A stretch of 64,000 bases of DNA from Trileptium ribeirensis (Eukaryota; Nematoda; Enoplea; Enoplida; Thoracostomopsidae), in the NCBI GenBank assembly GCA_030248225.1, contig JASANE010007089.1, positions 39,234 to 103,233 on the forward strand. The letters are read 5' to 3'. Below are positions 57,199 through 64,000 of the stretch, in pieces. Positions within the stretch are counted from its first letter, which is position 1. Each line of letters opens with the position of its first letter. Position numbers and translations under genes: made by a program. The notes beneath the pieces are model-generated. The model saw only the letters and a list, made by a program, of their open reading frames with translations, did no database searches and had not been told where the DNA came from.

Positions 57199-59275
57199 GG
57201 AATTTGTGCCCTACTAAGTAATGCTTGAAATGTAACGCGGCCCACCTAATAGCGAGAGCTTCAGTTTCTATTGCGGGATACCTGCGTTGATAATCGAGGA
57301 GGGCCTTGCTAGCGTATGCAATGGGTTTTATTCCTTGTTTAGTTTTCTGGGATAATACTGCACCCATAGCATATCCGGAAGCGTCCGTTTGCAGGATAAA
57401 CGGTTGCGTGAAATCCGGGTGGATTAAAACCGGTTCATCTAGTAGTGCTTGTTTCAACTTCTTAAAAGCTTCCTCACACCTAGGGGTCCACTTAAATTCT
57501 GTATCCTTACGCTTTAATTCATTCAATGGTTCGCAGATTTCGGAGAAATTTTGAATGAATTTGTGGTAGTACCCTACAAGCCCTAAGAAACTTTGGAGCT
57601 GTTTCAACGTTTCCGGACGTTTAAATTCTTCTATGGCTATTGCCTTTTCTGGGTCTGGTTTGACGCCTTCGGTACTAATTATGTGTCCTAAGTATTTGAG
57701 GTTGCCTCGTCCGAAGTGGCATTTTGAGGGTTTGAGTTTTAAATTCGCTTTACGAAAACGGTCGAAGACCCGAATCAAGTCTGCCAGATGGGCCTCAAAT
57801 GACGGTGAGAAAACTAAGATGTCGTCGATGTATATTAGGCATTTTTCCCACTCAAGTCCCTTCAAAATCATCGACATGCAACGCTGAAAGGCTCCGGGGG
57901 ATGAGTTTAGACCGAACGGCAGAACATTATACTCGTACTGTCCATGTACGGTCACAAAAGAAGTCTTATCTTTGGTTTCAGGATCCAATTCTAGCTGCCA
58001 AAATCCTTTATTTAGGTCCAAACTGGACATTAGCTTCGTGTTCCTGAGGCATCCTAGTATATCATCTATGCGTGGCAGTGGATATGCGTCTTGTTCTGCT
58101 ACTGTGTTGACCTTCCGAAAGTCGACGCAGAGTCGGAGAGAGCCATCGCTTTTCGTTACGTAGACTATTGGAGATCCCCAAGGCGAGCTCGACGGAGCGA
58201 TAAGGCCTGCATCTAGCATGCTATTCAGTTCCTCCCTAAGTGGTTCGCGTAAGGAATGCGCTAGCCTATACGGTGCTTGTTTGATTGGCTTTGCGTCCCC
58301 GGTTTCTATGCGATGTCGGTGTTCGGTGTATCGTCCCAGGTCAAAATCATGCGTGCTGAATACGTCTGCATTTTCAGCAATTGCGGTTTTCAGTTGTTTT
58401 AATTCGAAGGGCGATAATAGTGTCCTGTCGAAATCTATTTTGCCCAATACGGTTTGAGCTCGCTCATGGTCAATGGCGCGCTCGCCTGCCTCGATGTGCT
58501 CGATAATTCTCTCGGGGTGGGTAGTGATATGGTTTAGCTGTTTAGCCTCCTTATGTTCCTCATATCGTATCAAATTTTGATTCGTGTCCTTAAGGAATTG
58601 TATCGTGGGATTGCTCATGACCTCTATGTGCCCAATAGTTTGTCCCGAATATATGGTGACCGGTGTGTTACCAAAATTGATTACTGCGATCGGTATGGTC
58701 CGTTGACTCCTAAGCACTAATGCGTGTGCCATTGCGATATCCGTCATTTCGGGAGCGGGGACAAATAGAGCGGGTCCTACGCCTGTGTCAGCAATTTCGG
58801 GAATGGCGTTGATAAATGTTTCTGTGTTTGGTTCGATGGTAGTGAGTTTTCGGCACATCACTGCTATTAGGGGCGGGTCATAGCGCTCTAAACCTGCGAA
58901 GGGTATTTTGGCTTCTTCCTCGTCTATGCCAATTTCTAAACAGCGCTCGCGAAAATTTATGATACATTTTGGCAGTTGCGACAAGAAGTTGGTTCCTAAA
59001 ATGCAATGGTATGGAGCGGTTTGGGTAACGAAGAATTCCGTCTGCACCTTAATGGGCCCGATCGATAAGGGTACACTTATGCTACCGTCCAATGCTAATT
59101 CCTGTTTGGTGGCCGATACTATCCGCGTTGAATCGTCAGGACGAGGCTGAAGGCCTAGCTTACTTACCAAATGTTGTGATACGATAGAGACGTCTGCGCC
59201 TGTATCGATCAACGTGAGGACCGGTGTCCGGTAGATGAAAGCGTTGATGAGCAACGGTGCGTCTATGTGGTGCAT
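57116..59275 (-). other. pol: protease, reverse transcriptase and RNase H region of the polyprotein
   Basis: Retropepsin spans about residues 1560-1670 (LIDTGADVSIV; distal ILGTNFL). RT spans about 1890-2160 (LREELNSMLDAGLIAPSSSP, LCVDFRKVN, SSLDLNKGFWQLEL, LPFGLNSSPGAFQRCM, IYIDDILVFS). RNase H starts at about 2161 (FILQTDASGYAMGAVLSQ, AIETEALAI, VETDHKPL) and is cut off by the frame end at 57116. All catalytic acids seen in active Ty3/gypsy enzymes are present, so the copy is young or under constraint. Confidence 0.92.
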
Positions 59276-62200
59276 GGCATTGACTTGTCGGTGGTAAGAT
59301 ATCGTGCGATGTCCCCTACGTTGCGCACGCTCGGATACTGCAAATAGTTCCGTAGGTTCCACCAGAACAACGTCCTCGTCCTCATTAGGGTTATTTAGTC
59401 GAGCTGATCGACGAGGGCTCAATGTCCGCAATTCCAGGTGTTCCGTGGAAACGGCTGGGGCTGAGACCGTAGGCCGAACCGCATCTGGAGTACCATACTC
59501 GTTTCCAGTTTTGATGTTCAACTCAAGCCTCTTTGGGTCTGTTTGACTGCATGGTCGTTGTTGCCACCAGCGTTGTAAGCGTCCCTTTATGCATTTAGGG
59601 CAGAAGCCTGCCTTCTTCCTGAAGTAAATGATAGCAACTATGCCTATAACTACTAGCACGACAAACATCCAAAGGTAAGGAGCTACTCCTGTTGTCGTAA
59701 TGTATGGGAAGTCGATCACTTTCTTCAACTGCTCATCAGCTATCCGTTGGACCTGCAAGTTGGTAGCCTTGGCGTGTTCTAATGAGCTCCAAGTGATGGG
59801 TCGAAGAGGAATATCTGGAAAGTCATGTATGGTAATGTTAGGTCCGATGTTAACGGTGACCTCCTGAGCGTCCAGTGTACTGGCGAGCATTAGTGGTCCG
59901 ACCACTAGTTGAGTGTAATTGCTGTGGGACAACCATAAGACTCCATTTTCTGGTATCATAATGGTTTCTCCGCGCGTGACATGGCTGAGGTGCTTTTGCT
60001 TGGAGACCACGGCTTTGGGCTCAGCGGTTCGAATTAATACTCCTTGCGCGGTGGTGTACACGTCGGTATGGTTAACCATTGGTCCGACCAACGCGCTGTT
60101 CCTGCATATGCGGCGCGTGTCATCCGGAGCGTCTTCGCCCATGATGATCCAATCCAAACAGCGTGAGGAATGATCGGTGGCCAAAGCATGAACTTCGCAG
60201 AAAGCAATGCCGGGTCGCGTGTTGCATGCGTGCAGGTTCAACACCTCATATCGTGCCTGTTCAACTCGCGTGGCATATTCTGGCAGAGGTAATCTCATGT
60301 GTGCGCTGCGCTCTGGTACGTTCCAACCAACGTTGTAGATCCGAAAATAAGGCCGGACATCGTCCGACGTGACTAGCGGTACTCTTAGGATGAATGCGAA
60401 CTTGAACGTACCTAGGTCAATATGCACTGGGTAAATTTGTCCAAATTGGTAAGCTAGCGCCGGTTCGCGTATCAGTATGGTTTGCCCTATTCTTGGATCC
60501 TTTTCAAACAGACGCTTCAGCGTCGCGGCATCCACTACCTTGGGTGATAACTGCCCGCTCATCATGGCCTCCATGACGGCGTCTACCGAAGAGCGCAGGC
60601 TAGTGCGAAACATGTGATTTACTAATTCGCGATGTACCTCTGTCACGTAGCGCTGCTCCTGGCACCTAACCTGTTCTATCATGCCCACCACTTCCTGCAT
60701 CTCATGGTGCAAAAAGGAGTAAAGTTCCTCGTTAGCGCGGGTTAATTTCAAGATTGCTCGCGAGTTGCCCTGGGCCACACTGTAAGTATTCCGCATTTCC
60801 TTAGATAATGCTACCACCTGTTTATTCAAATCCTTGAGGTGCACTGCATTTGTGAAGGCTACCCCTACTCCTAAAAATCCTGTAACTACGCCAGCAGCTC
60901 CGGCTAGGGCAGCGAGAAATCTTTTCTTCCGAGCCCTAGGCTCTTCACAAAAATGAACGTTCGCTTCGCAATATTCGCGCATCAGAGCCATGTAATAACT
61001 TGTATCTAGCACACCCTGATATGTGCTCCTTAGCTCTTGCTCCAACTCTTGAATTTTGCGTTGTAAGTCCGGCATGGTAGTACAATTCGGGTTGGGACAA
61101 CAGTTTCCTAAGCATGGTTTACCCCTAGGGGTGTAGACACACCAGGCCATCCCTGTTGCTTGCCTGCTCGGTTGTAGCCCGTCCAAAGACAATCGGAGAA
61201 CGATCGGCAGAAAAGTGGATCGCGAGGCGGTTATCACTAGGCCCTGTGGTTCGATTAGTGTCCCCACTTGTTGGTTAACCATGGCTCCTAAGCGTGCTAC
61301 CTGGTCTGAAAATGGCGTGGCGATGGCCTGAGTTTGACCCATTTGTTGAACGATAAGCAGGAAAATTACTAGTCCCACGAGTTTAACCCCACAGCTCCAC
61401 AATTCTGCAGCTGCTGCATATCGTTGGCTTAGTCGGTTTGAGAGGGGCCGTACCCACCTGGTCAGTATCACTCGGCCGCCCTCGGTCATGTCAAGATATG
61501 GTTCGTCATTGAGGTTGTCATGGTCTGGGAGTGAGTCGAGTTCGGAAACCACGTCGTCTGAGTCGGGCGTCACGATGGCGGGTATGTTAAACTCGTTCTC
61601 GTTCATATCATTGGGCGTTGTGCTCAACTCGCTCTCGAGCTCCTCCTCGTCGATGAATGTTATGTCCGCGTCCGGGTTGACAATCGAGCCGGCGTCCATG
61701 GCGTCGGCCGGATCAGTTTGCCAAATGTTTTGCGTGGGTTGACGCAACCATAATAGTCTTAAGTATAGCAGTTCCTCGCGTTTCTGCACGCTGTCTACTT
61801 GCTTAAAAATAGCATTCGCTATGACTGCATATACGATGTGGTCAATTGACAGCACCGGTGCAATGGGACCGGATTCGCCATATTCCGTAACGAGGTAGTC
61901 TAGCAAATACGGTGCGTTGGTCACAGTTTCTAACCATTCCAAATTAGCTTCCCTGTATGCGATCAACTCGGGAGCTGTGTGCAACCCATATGTACGACTT
62001 GGCTGGATGGTGATAGTTCCATTGCGTCGGACTATGCCGTATTCGGCAGACAAATTTCCTGTATAGTCCCACTCGCCATGATACGTGACAAAAGTACAAC
62101 CACGGGTGGGCATAAAATTGGTATTATGTTGTCCCTCGCACGCCTGGCATGTTTGAAGGATAGGAATTTGAGAGCGGTATAGTTCAGTAATGGCCTCGGT

Positions 62201-64000
62201 AATGCTCATTGAGTTTAACACCCGGGCAACTAATTCCAGCAAGCCCTCAAGGTGTCTCACCATGCTACTGCTGACATGGATCCCGGCCATAGTGTGCAAG
62301 AACGGAGATGCGAACCCTAACAGCCCGGACACAACGGCAGCGTCCCGCCGTCGCTTCAGTGGGGCCGTTCCAGCCGCTCGGGCCAGGAGCAACTGGTGGG
62401 CGTGGCATATCCGCTCCGACACCGCTATGACCCTTCGATAAAACAAGGCTCTAGCGAGTACCTGTTCTCTTCCTGGGCGTAGGCGAGGGGGTATGAATGA
62501 ATAGCGAGGCACCTTCCCCGGTCCCAAGGTTATTATCGTAGGTGCGAATTCGGAGTCCGGTCCCAATAGTATTAATCGTTCTTCGTTGGGCAATCCCTGC
62601 AGAGTTAATGGCTCTACCTTTTCTTCAGTAGAGCTCTTGGAAAATATCTTTCTCAGCGCGAGATCAAGATTGTGTTGTGTATTAGTTGGCGTGCTTAGTG
62701 GATGCGTGGCCAGTTCAGGTGGTTCTATCGGATCGTCATTAAGTTCTGTGATGGGGTTCACGTTAATGGGGTCTCGAAGCGGTCTAATTCGCAATGATCT
62801 AGGTGTAGCCAGTGTTTGTTCAATTATGTCCATCAGGTTGACCGGCAATCCGGTCGTTCCATATCCAATTTCCTTCACTGTTTCTTTACTTAGGTAACAG
62901 GTCACTATCTCTGGTTGTGCTGCTAATTGTTCCACAATTCGGTTACTTGTTCGGGCGTTTATGTCCACTTCGGATACCATAGGTGTCACAATCATAATAT
63001 TCGAGCTTAGGCTAGCAGTTATTGGTTCCCTCGGTTCAGTATTAAGTTCTACTTGCTCCTTTGGTTCCGGTATCCCGTCATTATCATTTAGAATCAGGCT
63101 CATTGGTGCTCGACTACTGTGATCAGCTACGTCAGAAATGATTTCGGCACTCTGCTCAGTTTTGTCTCCATGCAGCTCGGAACCCGTTTCACTCACAAGC
63201 AGCACCGCTTCTCCTCCCGGTTCTACACACACGCTGGAGGCATCGGTTCCGGCCGACTCACATTCGAACGCACACATGTTCACCTGCCGGTTGGATTGAC
63301 TATGCCACGACAGACTCAAACCGCAGTTTCCGACCTGGTCAGATCCCACGGCCCCTACACTTAGGGATCGGGCTCTACGCGAGTTTGATCCTACATATAA
63401 ATTACAATTTTGAACGGAGCTAGGGCAATCAGGACAGCTCACTTCCCAACGCCTCCCTTGCACCTGGCCAGTGTCCACGAGCGGTCTTCCCCGGCCTCTA
63501 AAGATACTAGGGTACACATACGCTTTCGAATTTTGAACGGAGTTAGGACAATCGGACTGACCCGTGTTCCGAAGGTCTCCATCGCACCTGACCAGTGTCC
63601 ACGAGCGGTCTTCCCCGGTCGGTTGAAACGCTACAGGGGCCTCACACGGCCGCCCTAAATTGGTGGGAGCCAGTTTAGTATCGGATGCATCCACTCGGTT
63701 AAGTTCATTTAGTTCCCTTGGTTCTAGGTTTCCTTCCGCTAGGTTGCTTGGTACTCCATTCCATCCGCTAGGTTCCGCTAGGTTAAGTTCCATTAGGTCC
63801 TCCATATCCGCTAGTCCATTAGGTTCCATTAAGTTCACAAGTTCCTCCGCAGGTTCTTCTGGTTCAGCTTCACATGTATAATTTTGAATAAGCATACGGA
63901 AAGTCGCTTCCCCAGGTTGTGCCGTGCCGGCGTTAGAGCCATTACCAGACACGCGACCCTGATGGGGGCAAACAGGACGGCATTTCTCTAGGTTCCATTC
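57116..64000 (-). CDS. giant Env-Pro-RT-RNase H polyprotein of a Ty3/gypsy-type retroelement (5' partial)
   Basis: The frame is open from the window edge to a TGA at 57116-57118. At least 2278 codons lie after a GTG at 63952, and the codons before it are also open, so the true start is outside. Residues below are counted from 63952. Order: acidic N-terminal region with a duplicated segment (about 112-182); a middle region of unknown fold (about 450-760); an internal hydrophobic leader (855-870); an envelope-like glycoprotein (to about 1445); retropepsin with DTGA at 1583-1586; RT with YIDD at 2041-2044; RNase H with Asp 2190, Glu 2229 and Asp 2256. Such elements usually place env after pol. 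Here it lies before the protease in the same frame. No gag zinc knuckle or capsid is recognised inside the window; it may lie upstream. Confidence 0.88.
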   Translation of the reverse strand, partial: EWNLEKCRPVCPHQGRVSGNGSNAGTAQPGEATFRMLIQNYTCEAEPEEPAEELVNLMEPNGLADMEDLMELNLAEPSGWNGVPSNLAEGNLEPRELNELNRVDASDTKLAPTNLGRPCEAPVAFQPTGEDRSWTLVRCDGDLRNTGQSDCPNSVQNSKAYVYPSIFRGRGRPLVDTGQVQGRRWEVSCPDCPSSVQNCNLYVGSNSRRARSLSVGAVGSDQVGNCGLSLSWHSQSNRQVNMCAFECESAGTDASSVCVEPGGEAVLLVSETGSELHGDKTEQSAEIISDVADHSSRAPMSLILNDNDGIPEPKEQVELNTEPREPITASLSSNIMIVTPMVSEVDINARTSNRIVEQLAAQPEIVTCYLSKETVKEIGYGTTGLPVNLMDIIEQTLATPRSLRIRPLRDPINVNPITELNDDPIEPPELATHPLSTPTNTQHNLDLALRKIFSKSSTEEKVEPLTLQGLPNEERLILLGPDSEFAPTIITLGPGKVPRYSFIPPRLRPGREQVLARALFYRRVIAVSERICHAHQLLLARAAGTAPLKRRRDAAVVSGLLGFASPFLHTMAGIHVSSSMVRHLEGLLELVARVLNSMSITEAITELYRSQIPILQTCQACEGQHNTNFMPTRGCTFVTYHGEWDYTGNLSAEYGIVRRNGTITIQPSRTYGLHTAPELIAYREANLEWLETVTNAPYLLDYLVTEYGESGPIAPVLSIDHIVYAVIANAIFKQVDSVQKREELLYLRLLWLRQPTQNIWQTDPADAMDAGSIVNPDADITFIDEEELESELSTTPNDMNENEFNIPAIVTPDSDDVVSELDSLPDHDNLNDEPYLDMTEGGRVILTRWVRPLSNRLSQRYAAAAELWSCGVKLVGLVIFLLIVQQMGQTQAIATPFSDQVARLGAMVNQQVGTLIEPQGLVITASRSTFLPIVLRLSLDGLQPSRQATGMAWCVYTPRGKPCLGNCCPNPNCTTMPDLQRKIQELEQELRSTYQGVLDTSYYMALMREYCEANVHFCEEPRARKKRFLAALAGAAGVVTGFLGVGVAFTNAVHLKDLNKQVVALSKEMRNTYSVAQGNSRAILKLTRANEELYSFLHHEMQEVVGMIEQVRCQEQRYVTEVHRELVNHMFRTSLRSSVDAVMEAMMSGQLSPKVVDAATLKRLFEKDPRIGQTILIREPALAYQFGQIYPVHIDLGTFKFAFILRVPLVTSDDVRPYFRIYNVGWNVPERSAHMRLPLPEYATRVEQARYEVLNLHACNTRPGIAFCEVHALATDHSSRCLDWIIMGEDAPDDTRRICRNSALVGPMVNHTDVYTTAQGVLIRTAEPKAVVSKQKHLSHVTRGETIMIPENGVLWLSHSNYTQLVVGPLMLASTLDAQEVTVNIGPNITIHDFPDIPLRPITWSSLEHAKATNLQVQRIADEQLKKVIDFPYITTTGVAPYLWMFVVLVVIGIVAIIYFRKKAGFCPKCIKGRLQRWWQQRPCSQTDPKRLELNIKTGNEYGTPDAVRPTVSAPAVSTEHLELRTLSPRRSARLNNPNEDEDVVLVEPTELFAVSERAQRRGHRTISYHRQVNAMHHIDAPLLINAFIYRTPVLTLIDTGADVSIVSQHLVSKLGLQPRPDDSTRIVSATKQELALDGSISVPLSIGPIKVQTEFFVTQTAPYHCILGTNFLSQLPKCIINFRERCLEIGIDEEEAKIPFAGLERYDPPLIAVMCRKLTTIEPNTETFINAIPEIADTGVGPALFVPAPEMTDIAMAHALVLRSQRTIPIAVINFGNTPVTIYSGQTIGHIEVMSNPTIQFLKDTNQNLIRYEEHKEAKQLNHITTHPERIIEHIEAGERAIDHERAQTVLGKIDFDRTLLSPFELKQLKTAIAENADVFSTHDFDLGRYTEHRHRIETGDAKPIKQAPYRLAHSLREPLREELNSMLDAGLIAPSSSPWGSPIVYVTKSDGSLRLCVDFRKVNTVAEQDAYPLPRIDDILGCLRNTKLMSSLDLNKGFWQLELDPETKDKTSFVTVHGQYEYNVLPFGLNSSPGAFQRCMSMILKGLEWEKCLIYIDDILVFSPSFEAHLADLIRVFDRFRKANLKLKPSKCHFGRGNLKYLGHIISTEGVKPDPEKAIAIEEFKRPETLKQLQSFLGLVGYYHKFIQNFSEICEPLNELKRKDTEFKWTPRCEEAFKKLKQALLDEPVLIHPDFTQPFILQTDASGYAMGAVLSQKTKQGIKPIAYASKALLDYQRRYPAIETEALAIRWAALHFKHYLVGHKFHVETDHKPLKTLFDKPPRNSRLSQWRK
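59603..61405 (-). other. envelope-like glycoprotein region of the polyprotein
   Basis: Counted from 63952, residues 855-870 form a hydrophobic leader followed by a plausible signal-peptidase site near 877. A cysteine-rich part (938-957) and a coiled-coil-like stretch follow. Then come a furin-type site RARKKR (1006-1011), a glycine/alanine-rich fusion-peptide-like segment (1012-1036), a heptad-like region (1037-1100), N-glycosylation sequons (for example about 1294, 1345 and 1372), a membrane anchor (1426-1444) and a basic cytoplasmic tail with CPKC. This is the architecture of a class I fusion glycoprotein. Which virus group it is closest to cannot be told by eye. Confidence 0.75.
63408..63620 (-). 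repeat. in-frame tandem duplication in the polyprotein N-terminal region
   Basis: Two units (63408-63495 and 63530-63620) share gtgtccacgagcggtcttcc and attttgaacggag words, offset by 123 bp (41 codons). They encode paired Cys-containing segments ending in PNSVQN and PSSVQN. Confidence 0.75.

Noticed and set aside
1..64000. CRISPR arrays, rRNA genes, bacterial operons
   Set aside because: No regularly spaced identical short repeats, no rRNA core sequences, and all gene features are of eukaryotic or retroelement type.

Overview
The window looks like nuclear DNA of a transposon-rich invertebrate metazoan. It has no operons or Shine-Dalgarno sites. It contains phase-compatible GT..AG exons, non-LTR (CR1/jockey-like) reverse transcriptases, piggyBac and mariner-type DNA elements, tRNA-derived SINE-like sequences and a Ty3/gypsy-type polyprotein. 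The phylum cannot be fixed from sequence alone; an arthropod or another invertebrate is plausible. Almost everything is mobile-element DNA. Only one host gene is partly visible.

Layout. 1-2.03 kb: unassigned DNA, then three tandem 296-bp units, each holding a TTAA-flanked piggyBac-type MITE with a tRNA-like core. 5.5-11.7 kb: two copies of a 1.55-kb non-coding repeat, the second bracketed by 0.2-kb direct repeats. Between them sits a 2146-bp piggyBac element whose transposase has lost its catalytic half. 12.2-17.5 kb: dispersed repeats, a CR1 reverse transcriptase remnant and a motif-rich leader region. 17.5-29.5 kb: decayed gag/protease of an LTR retroelement, interrupted by a head-to-tail chain of four truncated non-LTR elements. 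29.7-32.8 kb: one nearly full-length but broken CR1-like element on the minus strand. 33-45 kb: AT-rich DNA with mariner-like MITEs and exons of a plus-strand host gene (exon pair 41095-41463 and 42708-42859; possible first exon of the same or another gene at 34888-35013). 46.2-49.5 kb: GC-rich repeat DNA with duplicated stem-loops.

50.5-64.0 kb, minus strand, is the most unusual part. A very long reading frame runs in from beyond the right edge. It encodes, in order, an acidic N-terminal region, a class-I-fusion-like envelope glycoprotein (hydrophobic leader, furin-like site, fusion-peptide-like segment, membrane anchor), retropepsin, reverse transcriptase and RNase H. A frame change leads into the RNase H end, integrase and GPY/F-like region. 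A single UAG then separates an in-frame Ser/Thr/Pro-rich extension. Downstream in the same orientation are two paralogous units. Each combines a NADAR (YbiA-like, ADP-ribose N-glycosidase superfamily) domain with an SGNH-hydrolase-like domain that lacks the usual catalytic residues. In each, the first ATG directly follows a strong splice-acceptor sequence. The first unit is intact as one frame; the second is split by a frame change between its two domains.

Inference: the retroelement may carry NADAR-SGNH accessory genes expressed from spliced RNAs, possibly to counter host ADP-ribosylation. The alternative is a pair of host NADAR genes lying next to the element. The 5' end of the element is outside the window and no 3' LTR was identified, so its limits are open.
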